Origin: Streptacidiphilus jeojiense
Lineage (GTDB): Bacteria; Actinomycetota; Actinomycetes; Streptomycetales; Streptomycetaceae
Reading direction: 5' to 3'
DNA length: 64,000 nucleotides
Assembly: GCF_000719095.1 (NCBI RefSeq)
Contig: NZ_JOEH01000005.1
Span: forward strand, 124,001 to 188,000
Shown here: one piece after another, positions 16,177 to 26,470 of the stretch
Layout: the number at the start of each line of letters is the position of its first letter
Numbering within the stretch: position 1 is the first letter of the stretch
Made by a program: the position numbers and the translations under genes
Notes under the pieces: model-generated
What the model saw: only the letters and a program-made list of their open reading frames with translations
Databases searched by the model: none
Told to the model about the DNA's origin: nothing

Positions 16177-16875
16177 ATGTACCGCCTCAGCGGCGTCACC
16201 AAGCACTACTCCCGGGGCAAGGAAACGGTCCGCGCCCTGGACGGCATCGACCTCGAGATCCCCGACGGCGGCCAGCTGGTCATCCAGGGCCCCACCGGCG
16301 GTGGCAAGTCCACCCTGCTGCAGATGCTCGGCGGCCTGGACCGCCCGACCGGCGGCACGGTGGAGCTCGCCGGGCACGACCTGGGCGCGATCGGCGAGGC
16401 CAAGCTCACCAAGGTCAGGGCCGAGCTGATCGGCTTCGTGTTCCAGAGCTTCAACCTGATCCCGACCCTCAGCGCGCAGGAGAACGTGGAGACCGCGCTG
16501 GTCCCGATGGGCATCGCCAAGGAGGAGCGCCACAAGCGTGCCTTCGCGGCGCTGGAGTCGGTCGGTCTCGGCGAGCGCAGCAACCACGTGCCGAGCGAGC
16601 TCTCCGGCGGCCAGCAGCAGCGTGTCGCCATCGCCCGCGCACTGGTCAAGGAGCCCAAGGTGCTGCTCGCCGACGAGCCCACCGGCAACCTGGACGAGGA
16701 GACCCGTGACGAGATCATGGAGCTGCTGCACGGGCTGTGGCGCGAGCGCGGGCTGACCTTCATCATGGTCACCCACGACACCGCCATCGCCGGGCGTGCC
16801 CCGCGGCTGGCCACCATCCGGGCCGGCAAGGTCACCGTCTCCGAGAACGCGGACGCCCAGGTCTGGGCGGGCTGA
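16177..16875 (+). CDS. ABC transporter ATP-binding protein, LolD/MacB type
   Basis: A 232-residue nucleotide-binding subunit that powers the preceding permease. Walker A is GPTGGGKST near residue 40 (Gly replaces the usual Ser/Cys), the Q-loop region is FVFQSFNLIPTLSAQENV near 86, the ABC signature is LSGGQQQRVAIARAL near 141, Walker B is VLLADEPTGNLDEET near 163, and the H-loop is MVTHDTAIA near 198. These are the usual residues of the LolD/MacB class. It starts at ATG 16177 behind AGGAG and is followed by a strong hairpin, so the exporter is a two-gene operon. Confidence 0.93.
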   Translation: MYRLSGVTKHYSRGKETVRALDGIDLEIPDGGQLVIQGPTGGGKSTLLQMLGGLDRPTGGTVELAGHDLGAIGEAKLTKVRAELIGFVFQSFNLIPTLSAQENVETALVPMGIAKEERHKRAFAALESVGLGERSNHVPSELSGGQQQRVAIARALVKEPKVLLADEPTGNLDEETRDEIMELLHGLWRERGLTFIMVTHDTAIAGRAPRLATIRAGKVTVSENADAQVWAG

Positions 16876-16897
16876 GCGGACAGCTGCGACGGAAGCG

Positions 16898-16946
16898 GGC
16901 CGGGGCCCGGGCGGACGAGACATCCTCGTCGGCCCGGGCCCTGGCC
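16898..16946 (+). terminator. Terminator of the ABC exporter operon
   Basis: A roughly 21-bp near-perfect stem, with GACGAG (16914-16919) pairing CTCGTC (16925-16930) at its tip and GGCC...GGCCCTGGCC at its base. It lies 22 bases after the ATPase stop and is followed by TTGT. Confidence 0.8.
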
Positions 16947-17036
16947 TTGTACCGCCAATGGCTGCCCGGGAGTCCAGGGCCGCCCGGGTTCAGCCGGGGG
17001 TCGGCCGGGGGTCGGCCAGGAGTCGGTCGTGCGCTC

Positions 17037-17438
17037 TCAGCGGGCGGCGAAGGGCTGGTCCGAGGGGACGATCTCGCGGCCCAGCGGCATCAGTGAGATC
17101 GGGATGAGCTTCAGGTTCGCCCAGGCGAAGGGGAGGCCGACGATGGTGACCGCCAGCGCGATGCTGGTGGCCAGATGGCCCAGTGCCAGCCACCAGCCGG
17201 CGAAGATCAGCCAGATGACGTTGCCGACGCAGGATGCCCCTCCGGCGTCCGCGCGCTCCCGGGTGGTGCGGCCGAACGGCCAGAGGACGTAGCCGGCGAT
17301 GCGGAAGCTGGCGATGCCGAAGGGGATGGTGATGATGAGGATGCAGCAGATGATCCCGGCGATGGCATAGCCGATGGCCATCCACAGTCCGCAGAGGACC
17401 AGCCAGACGACGTTGAGCAGGAACCTGAGCAGATCCAT
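17037..17438 (-). CDS. YccF-like inner membrane protein (DUF307)
   Basis: A 133-residue membrane protein with two tandem copies of the YccF module. Each is a hydrophobic hairpin (NVVWLVLCGLWMAIGYAIAGI and NVIWLIFAGWWLALGHLATSI) followed by TIPFGIASFRIAGYVLWPFGR or TIVGLPFAWANLKLIPISLMPLGRE. Four membrane segments are expected. The function of YccF is not established. It lies 98 bases downstream of htpX on the same strand and starts at ATG 17438 behind GGAAGG. Family call secure, role unknown. Confidence 0.88.
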   Translation of the reverse strand: MDLLRFLLNVVWLVLCGLWMAIGYAIAGIICCILIITIPFGIASFRIAGYVLWPFGRTTRERADAGGASCVGNVIWLIFAGWWLALGHLATSIALAVTIVGLPFAWANLKLIPISLMPLGREIVPSDQPFAAR

Positions 17439-17536
17439 CTGCGGCGGCCTTCCGTCTTCGGTGCGAACGGCTCTCCCGGCCGATCCGGGGCCCGAAAAAA
17501 TTCTGACACGCTTTCGAGAAGGACGCTGATCGGCTG

Positions 17537-18406
17537 TCAGCGGATGCGGCGGTGTCCGGCCATCTCCTCCAGCCGGGCGATGCGCTCGGCCATGGGCGGG
17601 TGGGTGGAGAACAGGCGGGCTCCTGCCTCACCGGGGCGGAACGGGTTGGCGATCATCATATGACTGGCCGTCTGGAGCTGGGGCTCGGGCGGCAGCGGGA
17701 GCCTCCTGGTGCCCTGGTCGAGCTTTCGCAGGGCATCGGCCAGGGCCAGCGGGTCACCGGTCAGCTGGGCTCCGGAGGCGTCCGCCTGGTACTCCCTGGA
17801 GCGGCTGACCGCGAGTTGGATCAGGCCGGCGGCGATCGGCCCGAGGATCATCAGCAGCAGCAGGCCCACCAGCCCCGGGCCGTCGTCGTCGTCGCTGCGG
17901 CCCATCGGGATCAGCCAGGCGAAGTTGACGGTGAACATCACCACCGAGGCCAGCGCCCCGGCCACCGAGGAGATCAGGATGTCGCGGTTGTAGACATGGG
18001 ACAGCTCGTGCCCGAGGACACCGCGCAGTTCGCGCTCGTCCAGGATGCCCAGGATGCCCTGGGTGCAGCAGACTGCGGCATTGCGCGGGTTGCGGCCGGT
18101 GGCGAACGCGTTGGGGGCCTCGGTCGGGGAGATGTACAGACGGGGCATCGGCTGGCGGGCCGAGGTGGAGAGCTCGCGCACGATCCGGTAGAGCCAGGGG
18201 GCCTCGATCTCGCTGACCGGGCGGGCCCGCATCGCCCGCAGCGCCAGCTTGTCGCTGTTCCAGTAGGCGAAGCCATTGGTCGCCAGGGCCACGACCAACG
18301 CGACCAGCAGCCCGGTACGCCCCCAGAAACTGCCGATCAGGACGATCAGCGCGGAGAGGCCGACCAGGAGTACGGCGGTTCTCAGACCGTTGTGCCGGCG
18401 GTGCAC
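17537..18406 (-). CDS. htpX: Membrane zinc metalloprotease HtpX
   Basis: A 289-residue M48B peptidase of the plasma membrane that degrades misfolded membrane proteins. Two N-terminal helices (residues about 9-45) precede the zinc site [11 protein letters not shown] (HExxH near residue 131). Two more helices follow ([39 protein letters not shown]). The third zinc ligand is the Glu in [17 protein letters not shown] near 209, and the protein ends with [17 protein letters not shown]. It starts with GTG at 18406 behind GGAGG. It lies just downstream of the nuo operon on the same strand (144-base gap), which as I recall is the conserved order in Streptomyces. Confidence 0.95.
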   Translation of the reverse strand: MHRRHNGLRTAVLLVGLSALIVLIGSFWGRTGLLVALVVALATNGFAYWNSDKLALRAMRARPVSEIEAPWLYRIVRELSTSARQPMPRLYISPTEAPNAFATGRNPRNAAVCCTQGILGILDERELRGVLGHELSHVYNRDILISSVAGALASVVMFTVNFAWLIPMGRSDDDDGPGLVGLLLLMILGPIAAGLIQLAVSRSREYQADASGAQLTGDPLALADALRKLDQGTRRLPLPPEPQLQTASHMMIANPFRPGEAGARLFSTHPPMAERIARLEEMAGHRRIR

Positions 18407-18550
18407 GGGTGCCCTCCAGGACGTGCGATGAGGGGCGTCTGCTGTCTGCTGCCCTTGAGTCCGTTCGTCCGGTTCAACGGCTGGGACGGACGCCCTGGTT
18501 CCCTTGTGCCCTGCTGGGCGGGGCTGTGCAACCCGGGCGGACCGGCCCGG

Positions 18551-20083
18551 TCAGCCGAAGAGGGATCCGCTGGTGATCTGGAGCACGAGTTGGGGCGCGA
18601 GTGAGAGCACCACTCCGGTGGCCGCCGCGAGCCCGAGGCAGAGGGCCAGCGGAACCGGGATCCGAAGGGTCGCGGCCGAGGTCGACGGGGCGGGCTGGAA
18701 GAGCTTGGCGGTCCAGGAGAGGTAGTAGTACAGCGCGACGACCACGTTCACGGCCATGATCACGGCGAGCCAGCCAAGGCCACCGTCGACGGCAGCGCGG
18801 AACACCACCACCTTGCCGAACAGGCCGATCACACCGGGCGGCAGTCCGGCGAGGGAGAGCAGGAAGAAGGCCATGGCGATCGCCGCCGCAGGGCGGGCGG
18901 CGAACAGGCCCCGGTAGTCGTCGATCCGGCGGGACACCAGGCCGACGACGGCGAAGGCCCCCAGGTTGACCACGCCGTAGATCATCGCGTAGGCGACCGT
19001 CGCCCCCAGCGGATCACGGGCCTCGGCACTGCCGTAGCCCGCTGCGGCGATCGGAACCAGCAGATAGCCCGCCTGGGCGACGGAGGACCAGGCGAGCAGG
19101 CGGACGGCGCTGTGCGCGGTGTCCGAACGCTGGCGCAGGGCGGCTGCGTTGCCCAATGTCATCGTGAGTGCGGCCAGAATCGCAAGCGCCAGGCCCCAGG
19201 TTCGCCCGTAGGGGTGAAAACCCACCACAGCGACTAGCGCCAGGCCGGAAAGCCCGGCAGCCTTGCTGACCACCGAGAGGTACGCGGCCACTGCCACGGG
19301 GGCACCGGTGTAGGTGTCGGGAACCCAGAAGTGGAACGGGACCGCGGCCGTCTTGAAGGCGAAGCCGACCAGCGTCAGGACCGCGCCCACCAGGGCCAGG
19401 GTCTTCAGCTGGGGCTGGACATGGGGCAGTGCGGCGGCGATACGGGTGAGATGCAGACTGCCGGTCGCGGCGTAGACGAAACTGACGCCGAGCAGCATGA
19501 CCGCCGTGGCCGTGACCGAGGACAGGAAGAACTTGAGGGCGGCCTCCCCGCCCCTGCCGTCACGGCGCAGACCGACCAGGGCGAACGCGGGCAGCGAGGC
19601 GACTTCGAGGGCGACCACCAGGGTCGCCAGATCACGTGAGGCCGGCAGCAGGGCTGCTCCCGCCGCCGAGCTGAGCAGCAGGAACCAGTACTCACCGGGC
19701 GGGAGGGCGCTCTCCTTCACGGTGTGGATCGACAACAGCGCGGTCAGCAGGGCACCGGCGAGCACCAGCAGTTGCAGTACCAGAGTGAAGTGGTCGGCGA
19801 CGTAGGAGCAGGCGCTGCCGCCGGTGGCGGCGGTGGCGCCGGTGGAGCTGCCGAGGCAGAAGGTGGCACGGGTGCCGTCGCGCAGCGGGACCAGCGAGAG
19901 CAGGGCCAGTGCCAGTCCTGCCACCGAGATCCAGCCCAGCAGCGGCTTGTGCCGTGCGGGGAGGAACAGTTCGGCGACCAGGACGCCGAGGGCGACGGCG
20001 GCGGTGATCGACGGAGGGGCCACGGTCTGCCAGTCGATCGACTGGATCAGGGAGCCGGCCATGGGTGTGGCGAGAGCGGTCAT
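18551..20083 (-). CDS. nuoN: NADH-quinone oxidoreductase subunit N (second copy)
   Basis: A 510-residue antiporter-like membrane subunit of a complex I-type enzyme, one of three proton-pumping modules. The channel residues are present: the TM5 glutamate in LVVALEVASLPAFALVGL and the lysine in GFAFKTAAVPFHFWVPDTYTGAP, followed by a second Lys in LSVVSKAAG. About 14 hydrophobic segments are visible. The ATG at 20083 lies 3 bases beyond the nuoM stop. It is the last gene of the ten-gene nuo operon. The ordinary complete nuoA-N operon is not in this window, so calling this the second copy rests on missing D, E, F and G and on known Streptomyces genomes. Confidence 0.92.
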   Translation of the reverse strand: MTALATPMAGSLIQSIDWQTVAPPSITAAVALGVLVAELFLPARHKPLLGWISVAGLALALLSLVPLRDGTRATFCLGSSTGATAATGGSACSYVADHFTLVLQLLVLAGALLTALLSIHTVKESALPPGEYWFLLLSSAAGAALLPASRDLATLVVALEVASLPAFALVGLRRDGRGGEAALKFFLSSVTATAVMLLGVSFVYAATGSLHLTRIAAALPHVQPQLKTLALVGAVLTLVGFAFKTAAVPFHFWVPDTYTGAPVAVAAYLSVVSKAAGLSGLALVAVVGFHPYGRTWGLALAILAALTMTLGNAAALRQRSDTAHSAVRLLAWSSVAQAGYLLVPIAAAGYGSAEARDPLGATVAYAMIYGVVNLGAFAVVGLVSRRIDDYRGLFAARPAAAIAMAFFLLSLAGLPPGVIGLFGKVVVFRAAVDGGLGWLAVIMAVNVVVALYYYLSWTAKLFQPAPSTSAATLRIPVPLALCLGLAAATGVVLSLAPQLVLQITSGSLFG

Positions 20084-20086
20084 GGC

Positions 20087-21676
20087 TCAGCTGCCTCCGA
20101 GGAGTGCCTTGACGGCGGGGTTGCTAAGGCCGAGGAGCACGGCCGGCCAGAGCCCGGCGACGAGGGTGAGGACGACGAGAGGGGTCCAGGCGGCGGCTTC
20201 GTAGGCCTGGACGTCCAGGAGCTGGAGTGCGGGTCCGGCGGAGGACGGCGGATCCGCCGGTGTGGACGGGTCACCCATGCAGACCCGGCGGACGACGGCG
20301 AGCAGGTACGCGGCGGTGAGCAGGGTGCCGAGCCCGGCCAGGGCCATGAAGACCAGGTAGGTGGGCCGGGAGAGATCCGCGGCCGGATGGAAGGAGCCGA
20401 ACATGGCGAGGAGTTCACCCCAGAAGCCGGCCAGTCCGGGCAGACCGAGGCTGGCGACGGCGGCGAAGGCGAGGAGCCCGCCCAGGCGCGGGGCGCGACC
20501 GTACAGAGCGGCGCCGGTGCCGCCAGCGGAGTCGGTGAGCCGGTCGAGGTCGACGGTGCCGTAGCGGTCCTTCACCGCTCCGACCAGGAAGAAGAGCAGG
20601 CCGGTGACCAGACCGTGGGCGATGTTGGCGAACAGGGCGCCGTTCACTCCGGTGGGGGTGAGCGTGGCGATCCCGAGCAGGACGAAACCCATGTGCCCGA
20701 CGGAGGAGTAGGCGATGAGTCGCTTGAGATCGCCCTTGGCCCCGGGACGGACCAGGGCCAGGCAGGCGAGGGAACCGTAGAGGATGCCCACCACGGCGAA
20801 GGCGGCCAGATAGGGCGCGAGAGTGGCCATCCCGTCGGGGGCCGAGGGCAGCAGCACCCGGACGAAGCCGTAGGTCCCCATCTTGAGGAGGACCCCGGCG
20901 AGCAGGACCGAGCCGGTGGTGGGGGCAGCCGTGTGGGCGTCGGGCAGCCAGCTGTGGAACGGCCACATCGGGGCCTTGACGGCGAGGCCGAGTCCGACGG
21001 CGAGGACGACGAGGATCTGCGTGGTGTGCGAGAGGCCCCGGCCGTGCCGCTGTGCGAGTGCGGTCATGTCGAAGGTGCCGGCGTGCAGGCCGAGCAGCAG
21101 GAAGCCCAGCAGCATGATCGCGGAGCCGAGCAGGGTGTAGAGGATGAAGCGGGCCGCGGCCGGACCGCGGTTCTCGCCGCCCCAGCGGGCGATGAGGAAG
21201 TACATCGGGATGAGCACGACCTCGAAGGCCAGGAAGAAGAGCAGCAGGTCCAGGACGGCGAAGGTGCCGACCATCCCGGTTTCGAGAAGCAGCAGCAGGC
21301 CGGTGTAGGCGCGCGGACTGGGGGTTCCCGGACCGTCGGGCAGCCTGCGCAGGGAGTAGACCGCACACAGGAAGGTGAGCAGCGTGGTCAGCAGCAGCAG
21401 GGGCAACGAGATGCCGTCGACGCCCAGGTGGAGTCGGACACCCAGGGCCGGAATCCAGGAGACGTCAGTGGTGGCCTGCATCCTGGCGGGGTGCCCGCGG
21501 TCGAATCCGGCCGCCAGCGCGACGGCCAGCAGCAGGGTGGCGCCGGTGACGGCGGCCCCGAAGCGCAGCGCGCGGCGTCCTGCGGCGTGCTGGTCCGTGC
21601 CGAAGAGACCGGGCACCAGGGTGACCGCCGCGCCGAGCAGCGGCAGCAGGAGCAGGGCGATGAGGACGGCGTTCAC
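20087..21676 (-). CDS. nuoM: NADH-quinone oxidoreductase subunit M (second copy)
   Basis: A 529-residue antiporter-like membrane subunit. The TM5 glutamate is in FLAFEVVLIPMYFLIARWG. The TM7 lysine is in AVKAPMWPFHSWLPDAHTAAPTTGSVLLAG, with the following LLKMGTYGFVR. About 14 membrane helices are expected. The start is GTG at 21676, in a 67-base gap after nuoL, the widest gap in the operon. The proton path looks intact, so this is not a decayed copy. Confidence 0.93.
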   Translation of the reverse strand: MNAVLIALLLLPLLGAAVTLVPGLFGTDQHAAGRRALRFGAAVTGATLLLAVALAAGFDRGHPARMQATTDVSWIPALGVRLHLGVDGISLPLLLLTTLLTFLCAVYSLRRLPDGPGTPSPRAYTGLLLLLETGMVGTFAVLDLLLFFLAFEVVLIPMYFLIARWGGENRGPAAARFILYTLLGSAIMLLGFLLLGLHAGTFDMTALAQRHGRGLSHTTQILVVLAVGLGLAVKAPMWPFHSWLPDAHTAAPTTGSVLLAGVLLKMGTYGFVRVLLPSAPDGMATLAPYLAAFAVVGILYGSLACLALVRPGAKGDLKRLIAYSSVGHMGFVLLGIATLTPTGVNGALFANIAHGLVTGLLFFLVGAVKDRYGTVDLDRLTDSAGGTGAALYGRAPRLGGLLAFAAVASLGLPGLAGFWGELLAMFGSFHPAADLSRPTYLVFMALAGLGTLLTAAYLLAVVRRVCMGDPSTPADPPSSAGPALQLLDVQAYEAAAWTPLVVLTLVAGLWPAVLLGLSNPAVKALLGGS

Positions 21677-21743
21677 CGGGAGGCCTCCGTGAGAGCGCAG
21701 GCAGAGGGTCGGCGGCGGGTCGTACGGGTTGCCGCAGAGCTGT

Positions 21744-23861
21744 TCACTGGACCACCGCCACCAGCACGGCGAGGACTACGGCGCCGGCGAGCAGGGCGCT
21801 CAGATAGGTCTGGGCGTTGCCGTTCTGGGCCCGACGGACGGCGGCCCCGAGCAGCCTCGGCGCACCCGCCGCTCCGGCGACATAGGTCTCGATCACGTCG
21901 CGGTCCAGGAAGCGCACCAGTTGCGCGGCCGCGAGGACAGGGCGCACGAAGACGGCGGCATAGAGGCGGTCGAGGCCGAAGCCGTTGGCTGCGGGGCCCA
22001 GCAGCGGACCCAGGAGCAGTCGGGCCGGGTCCGGGGCGTGGCCGGTCGAGGCGGCAGCGGCGGCGCTGTCGGCGTCCGCGAGGGCCTGGGTGAAGGTACG
22101 GCCGGGGACGGTGGCGAGGTCGGCGGTGATCTCACGCGGTTCGGCGGCCGTGCCCTCCGGACGGGTGGACTCGTCGAGCTCATGGGCCGCAAGGGTTGGG
22201 GACGCGGTCGCGGCATCCAGGACCAGGGCGGTCGCCCGGCGCCATGCGGTGTACGAGACCAGGACGCCGGCCAGGGCGACACAGGTGCCGAGGATCGCGG
22301 TGCTGCCGGAGGGGGTGAGTGAGATGCCGTCGAGGAAGGAGGGCAGCCAGGTGGTGTGCAGTCCGGCGAGGCCTAGGGCGACAGCGGGAACGGCGAGGAG
22401 CCACAGCGGCCAGCGCATCGCATGGGGCTCGGCGGTGCCCGCAGCGGCGCCGGGCTGCGCCGGGTCGGCCTGCGCGGTGTCGGCCGGGACCGGGCTGGCG
22501 GAGCGGAAGGCGACGAGCCAGAGCCGGGTGGCGTACATGGCGGTGAGCAGGCCGGTGAGCAGACCTGCGACCAGGACGATCCAGCCGACGGAGGTGGGCA
22601 CGGCGGTGGCGGGACCGAGACCTCCGGTGAGGGCCTCGCCGTGGGCCGCGTGCTCAGCGGCGGTGAGGACCGACTCCTTGCTGAAGAATCCGGAGAAAGG
22701 AGGGATGCCGGCCAGCGCGAGCAGACCGATCGTCATGGTCCAGTAGGCGTCGGGCACACGCCGGCGCAGGTCGGGCATGCGGGACATGGCGGTCAGCGAG
22801 TTGGTGTGCGCCGCGTGGATCACGACACCGGCGGCCAGGAAGAGCAGGGCCTTGAAGGCACCATGGGTGAGCAGGTGGAACACGGCGGCGTCGCGGTCTC
22901 CGGTGGCGAGGGCTCCGGCCATGTAGCCCAGCTGGCCGACGGTGGAGTAGGCGAGCACCCGCTTGATGTCGTCCTGGGCCAGGGCGCAGAGAGCGGAGCC
23001 CACCATGGTGACCGCCGCCATCACGGCGATGACGACCAGAGCAGCCGAGGACAGCAGGAACACCGGGAGCAGCCGGGCCACCAGATAGATGCCGGCGGCG
23101 ACCATGGTCGCCGCATGGATCAGCGCCGACACCGGGGTCGGGCCCGCCATCGCATCCGGGAGCCAGGTGTGCAGCGGGAACTGTGCGGACTTCCCGGCGA
23201 CACCGCAGAGCAGCAGCAGCGCGATCAGGGTGGGGTGGTGCAGCTGGCCGGTCGTGGCCGCACCGAGGACACCGCTGATCCGGAACGTTCCGGCATCGGC
23301 GCCGAGCGCGAAGATGCCGAACAGGAAGGGGATGTCGCCGAGCTTGGTGACCAGGAACGCCTTGATGGAGGCGGAGCGGGCGTCGCCCCGCTCCCAGTGG
23401 TGGCCGACCAGGAAGTAGGAGCAGATGCCCATCACCTCCCAGCCGACCAGCAGGACGATCAGATCGCCGGAGTACAGCACCAGGAACATCGCGGCGGTGA
23501 ACAGCGACACCAGCGCCGCATAGGAGGAGTAGCGCGGGTCGTCGCGCAGATAGGAGGTGGAGTAGATCTGCACGCAGCCGGCGACGACGCCGACCAGGAC
23601 GGCCAGCAGGGTCGAGAAGCCGTCCAGGTGCACGGCGAGGTCGATGGGGACGCTGCCGGTGGGGGTGAGCCTGGTGGCGGCATCGAGGTGGCGGCCGGTG
23701 CCCAGGTCGCAGGCCACCGCGACGGCCAGGGCTGCGGAGGCGATGGTGGGCAGCACGGCGAGCGGACGGACCAGCCCGGGGGCGCGGCGTCCGGCCGCGA
23801 GCCCGGCGAGGGCGCCGAGGAAGGGGAGCAGTGGGACGAGCACTGCCAGCGTCAGGGTCAT
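21744..23861 (-). CDS. nuoL: NADH-quinone oxidoreductase subunit L (second copy)
   Basis: A 705-residue membrane subunit, the distal antiporter-like module with the long lateral helix in complex I. Key regions are [18 protein letters not shown] (Glu), [38 protein letters not shown] (Lys and His in channel positions) and [23 protein letters not shown] hydrophilic stretch rich in Ala/Pro/Asp/Glu lies around residues 480-640, before the terminal helix ([18 protein letters not shown]). ATG at 23861 overlaps the nuoK stop by four bases, so the two are translationally coupled. Confidence 0.93.
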   Translation of the reverse strand: MTLTLAVLVPLLPFLGALAGLAAGRRAPGLVRPLAVLPTIASAALAVAVACDLGTGRHLDAATRLTPTGSVPIDLAVHLDGFSTLLAVLVGVVAGCVQIYSTSYLRDDPRYSSYAALVSLFTAAMFLVLYSGDLIVLLVGWEVMGICSYFLVGHHWERGDARSASIKAFLVTKLGDIPFLFGIFALGADAGTFRISGVLGAATTGQLHHPTLIALLLLCGVAGKSAQFPLHTWLPDAMAGPTPVSALIHAATMVAAGIYLVARLLPVFLLSSAALVVIAVMAAVTMVGSALCALAQDDIKRVLAYSTVGQLGYMAGALATGDRDAAVFHLLTHGAFKALLFLAAGVVIHAAHTNSLTAMSRMPDLRRRVPDAYWTMTIGLLALAGIPPFSGFFSKESVLTAAEHAAHGEALTGGLGPATAVPTSVGWIVLVAGLLTGLLTAMYATRLWLVAFRSASPVPADTAQADPAQPGAAAGTAEPHAMRWPLWLLAVPAVALGLAGLHTTWLPSFLDGISLTPSGSTAILGTCVALAGVLVSYTAWRRATALVLDAATASPTLAAHELDESTRPEGTAAEPREITADLATVPGRTFTQALADADSAAAAASTGHAPDPARLLLGPLLGPAANGFGLDRLYAAVFVRPVLAAAQLVRFLDRDVIETYVAGAAGAPRLLGAAVRRAQNGNAQTYLSALLAGAVVLAVLVAVVQ

Positions 23862-24289
23862 GCGGGGTCGGCCTTCCCCCGGGCGGAGCCCGTCAGTGAT
23901 GCGGTGTCAGGATCGGCAGCGGCGAGGTCGGAGGCAAGGTCGGGGTCTGCGTCCGCGTCGGCGGGAAGGGCCTGGTCGGCGGGCCGGTCCGCGAGCTCGC
24001 GGAGGCGGTCGATGTCGGCGGTGCCCTGGGTGCGGAACACCATGAGGACGATGGCCAGGCCGAGGCCGATCTCGGCGGCGGCGATGGTGATGGTGAAGAG
24101 GGTGAGCGCCTGGCCGGCGTGCAGGGTGTCCCGCAGCCAGACGTCGAAGGCCACCAGGTTGAGGTTGACGGCGTTGAGCATCAGCTCGACGGACATCAGC
24201 ACCAGCACGGAGTTGCGCCGGGCCAGCACACCGTAGAGGCCGACGCAGAACAGCAGCGCGGCGAGTACCGCGGGATAGGCGAGGTGCAC
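23858..24289 (-). CDS. nuoK: NADH-quinone oxidoreductase subunit K (second copy), extended C-terminus
   Basis: NuoK is a three-helix membrane subunit. Residues 1-100 are canonical: helix [18 protein letters not shown], then [20 protein letters not shown] with the conserved Glu, and [19 protein letters not shown] with the second Glu. At 143 residues the protein is about 40 longer than usual. The extra tail ([20 protein letters not shown]...) is acidic, low-complexity and probably cytoplasmic. The start is GTG at 24289, five bases after the nuoJ stop. Confidence 0.92.
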   Translation of the reverse strand: MHLAYPAVLAALLFCVGLYGVLARRNSVLVLMSVELMLNAVNLNLVAFDVWLRDTLHAGQALTLFTITIAAAEIGLGLAIVLMVFRTQGTADIDRLRELADRPADQALPADADADPDLASDLAAADPDTASLTGSARGKADPA

Positions 24290-24294
24290 CGGGA

Positions 24295-24855
24295 TCAGCC
24301 CTCCTCTCGGTGGCGGCGGGAGAGCACGATGGCGCCGACCAGGGCGGCAAGCAGTAGCACGGAGAGGGCCTCGAAGGGCAGCACCCAGTAGCGGAACAGC
24401 ACCTCGCCGTTGGCCCCGGTGCTTCCACCGCCGGAGGACAGGTCCATCCAGGTGCTGCGGAAGGCGTCGACGACCAGGGTCACCAGGGTCGCCGCTGCGA
24501 CCACCGCGACGCCGAGGGCGACCCAGCGGTTTCCGGAGTCAGCATCCGGCGAACGGCCTATGGGGGCCTTGGTCAGCATCAGTCCGAAGAGCACCAGGAC
24601 CACGACCGAGCCCAGGTAGATCAGGACCTGGACCCAGGCGATGAACTCGGCGGTGAGCAGCAGGTACTCGATGGCCAGGCCGCCGAGGGCGACCACCAGC
24701 CAGAGCGCGGCATGCACCAGCTGGCTGGTGGTGACGGTGAGGACGGCTGCGCCCAGGACGGCGAGCCCGACCAGCACGAAGACGATCTCGACGCCGGTGG
24801 GCGTCAGGAAGGAGTGGCCTTGGGAGCTCAGCGAGGCGGCCAGGACGGCGGTCAC
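24295..24855 (-). CDS. nuoJ: NADH-quinone oxidoreductase subunit J (second copy)
   Basis: A 186-residue membrane subunit with five helices. Recognisable are [30 protein letters not shown] and [33 protein letters not shown], the pi-bulge TM3 region central to proton coupling in complex I. The GTG start at 24855 overlaps the nuoI stop as GTGA; the open frame extends further upstream only through nuoI in another phase. An extracytoplasmic loop with [11 protein letters not shown] precedes the last helix. Confidence 0.92.
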   Translation of the reverse strand: MTAVLAASLSSQGHSFLTPTGVEIVFVLVGLAVLGAAVLTVTTSQLVHAALWLVVALGGLAIEYLLLTAEFIAWVQVLIYLGSVVVLVLFGLMLTKAPIGRSPDADSGNRWVALGVAVVAAATLVTLVVDAFRSTWMDLSSGGGSTGANGEVLFRYWVLPFEALSVLLLAALVGAIVLSRRHREEG

Positions 24856-25508
24856 AGGGTGGGCTCCTCTCCGGGCGGCATGGCTGCGGCGGCCGCCTCG
24901 GCGGCGGCGAGCTTGTCGGCGGCCTTGCGGGCGGCGGCGATCTCCTTGGGCTCCTCGGCGGAGGGGTCCAGCGCGGGCGGCGGGGGAACGGTCCACATCC
25001 ACTCGCGGAGCTTCTCCCGCTCATGGGTGAGCTCGTGGATGTCCGTCTCCGCGTACTCGAACTCCGGGGACCAGAACAGCGCGTCGAAAGGACAGACCTC
25101 GATGCAGATACCGCAGTACATGCAGAGCGAGAAGTCGATGGCGAAGCGGTCCAGGACGTTGCGGGTGCGGGCCCTGGCATTGGGGTCGACCGCGGGCAGC
25201 GTCTCCTTGTGGGAGTCGATGTAGATGCACCAGTCCGGACACTCGCGGGCGCAGAGCATGCAGACCGTGCAGTTCTCCTCGAGCAGCGCGATGACGCCCC
25301 TGGAGCGCGGCGGCAACTCGGGCTGCGCGTCGGGGTACTGGTGGGTGACGCTGCGTCGGGTCATCGTGCGCAGGGTGACGGCCAGGCCCTTGGCCAGGCC
25401 GCGGCCGGGGAAGCCGCCGGAGCTGCCGGAGCCCGCGGACCCACCGTGCTGGTGCGTGTGGTCGGCTCGGCCGGAGTGGTCGGCGGAGCCGGAGGGGAGG
25501 GGCGGCAC
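24852..25508 (-). CDS. nuoI: NADH-quinone oxidoreductase subunit I (second copy), 2x[4Fe-4S]
   Basis: A 218-residue peripheral-arm subunit carrying two tetranuclear clusters (N6a/N6b), with motifs [12 protein letters not shown] near residue 81 and [12 protein letters not shown] near 124. The GTG start at 25508 overlaps the nuoH stop by one base and is the only in-frame start ahead of the amphipathic [20 protein letters not shown] helix. It adds about 35 residues rich in Gly, Ser and His ([21 protein letters not shown]) not found in standard NuoI. The C-terminus is an Ala/Glu/Lys-rich helix-forming tail. Electrons would pass from NuoG or another donor; neither NuoG nor NuoD is encoded nearby. 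Confidence 0.88.
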   Translation of the reverse strand: MPPLPSGSADHSGRADHTHQHGGSAGSGSSGGFPGRGLAKGLAVTLRTMTRRSVTHQYPDAQPELPPRSRGVIALLEENCTVCMLCARECPDWCIYIDSHKETLPAVDPNARARTRNVLDRFAIDFSLCMYCGICIEVCPFDALFWSPEFEYAETDIHELTHEREKLREWMWTVPPPPALDPSAEEPKEIAAARKAADKLAAAEAAAAAMPPGEEPTL

Positions 25509-26470
25509 TAGGAGATCACCACCTTGACGATGCCGGTGAGGGCGAGCTGGGCGAGGGCGAGCGGGATCAGGACGATCCAGGCGAAGCGCATCAGCTGGTC
25601 CTCGCGCAGCCGCGGATAGGTGACCCGCAGCCAGATCACGACGAAAGCGAGGGCGAATGTCTTCAGCAGGGTCCACAGCCAGCCGAGGTCCGCCGAGAGC
25701 GGGCCGTGCCAGCCGCCCAGGAAGAGGACGGCGGTCAGCGCACAGAGCACCAGGATTCCGGCGTACTCGGAGAGCAGGAACAACGCGAAGCGCAGACCGG
25801 TGTACTCGGTGTAGGCGCCGAAGATGATCTCCGAGTCGGCCACCGGCATGTCGAACGGCGGCCGTTGGAGTTCGGCCAGGCCTGCGGTGAAGAAGACGAA
25901 GCCTCCGACGATCTGCCAGGGCACCCACCACCAGTGGAACGCCCCGAGGATGCCGGTGAGCGACACGCTGCCGGCCGCCATGGCCACCGACGCGGCGGCG
26001 AGCAGCATCGGCAGCTCATAGGCCAGCAGCTGCGCGGCGCTGCGGATGCCGCCGAGCAGCGAGAACTTGTTGGCGGAGGCCCAGCCTGCCATCAACGAGC
26101 CGAGCACTCCGACGCCCATGACGGCCAGGACGAAGAACAGACCGGCGTCCAGCGCCTGCCCGACGAAGCCGCCGGGGCCGACCGGGATGGCGATCAGGAC
26201 CAGGAGGTACGGCAACAGCGCGACGGCGGGCGCCAGCTGGAAGACCCGACGGTCGGCCCCGGCCGGGACGATGTCCTCCTTCTGAGCGAACTTCACACCG
26301 TCGGCGACCAACTGGGCCCACCCGTGGAAGCCACCTGCGTACATGGGTCCGAGCCGGCCCTGCATATGGGCCATGACCTTGTGCTCGGTCTGCCCGATGA
26401 CCAGCGGGAAGGTCAGGAACACGACCAGGACGGCGAGACAGCGCAGCAGCGCTTCGAGCGCGGTGATCAT
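25508..26470 (-). CDS. nuoH: NADH-quinone oxidoreductase subunit H (second copy)
   Basis: A 320-residue membrane subunit that forms the quinone-chamber roof with NuoB and NuoD. The conserved landmarks are [32 protein letters not shown], the loop [26 protein letters not shown] with its acidic funnel residues, and [18 protein letters not shown] near the C-terminus. Eight helices are expected. ATG at 26470 overlaps the nuoC stop by four bases (ATGA). Confidence 0.94.
   Translation of the reverse strand: MITALEALLRCLAVLVVFLTFPLVIGQTEHKVMAHMQGRLGPMYAGGFHGWAQLVADGVKFAQKEDIVPAGADRRVFQLAPAVALLPYLLVLIAIPVGPGGFVGQALDAGLFFVLAVMGVGVLGSLMAGWASANKFSLLGGIRSAAQLLAYELPMLLAAASVAMAAGSVSLTGILGAFHWWWVPWQIVGGFVFFTAGLAELQRPPFDMPVADSEIIFGAYTEYTGLRFALFLLSEYAGILVLCALTAVLFLGGWHGPLSADLGWLWTLLKTFALAFVVIWLRVTYPRLREDQLMRFAWIVLIPLALAQLALTGIVKVVIS

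Noticed and set aside
19724..24236. Several long plus-strand frames across the nuo genes
   Set aside because: Products are Gly/Glu/Gln/Arg-rich without domains; they mirror the antiporter-like subunits on the minus strand.
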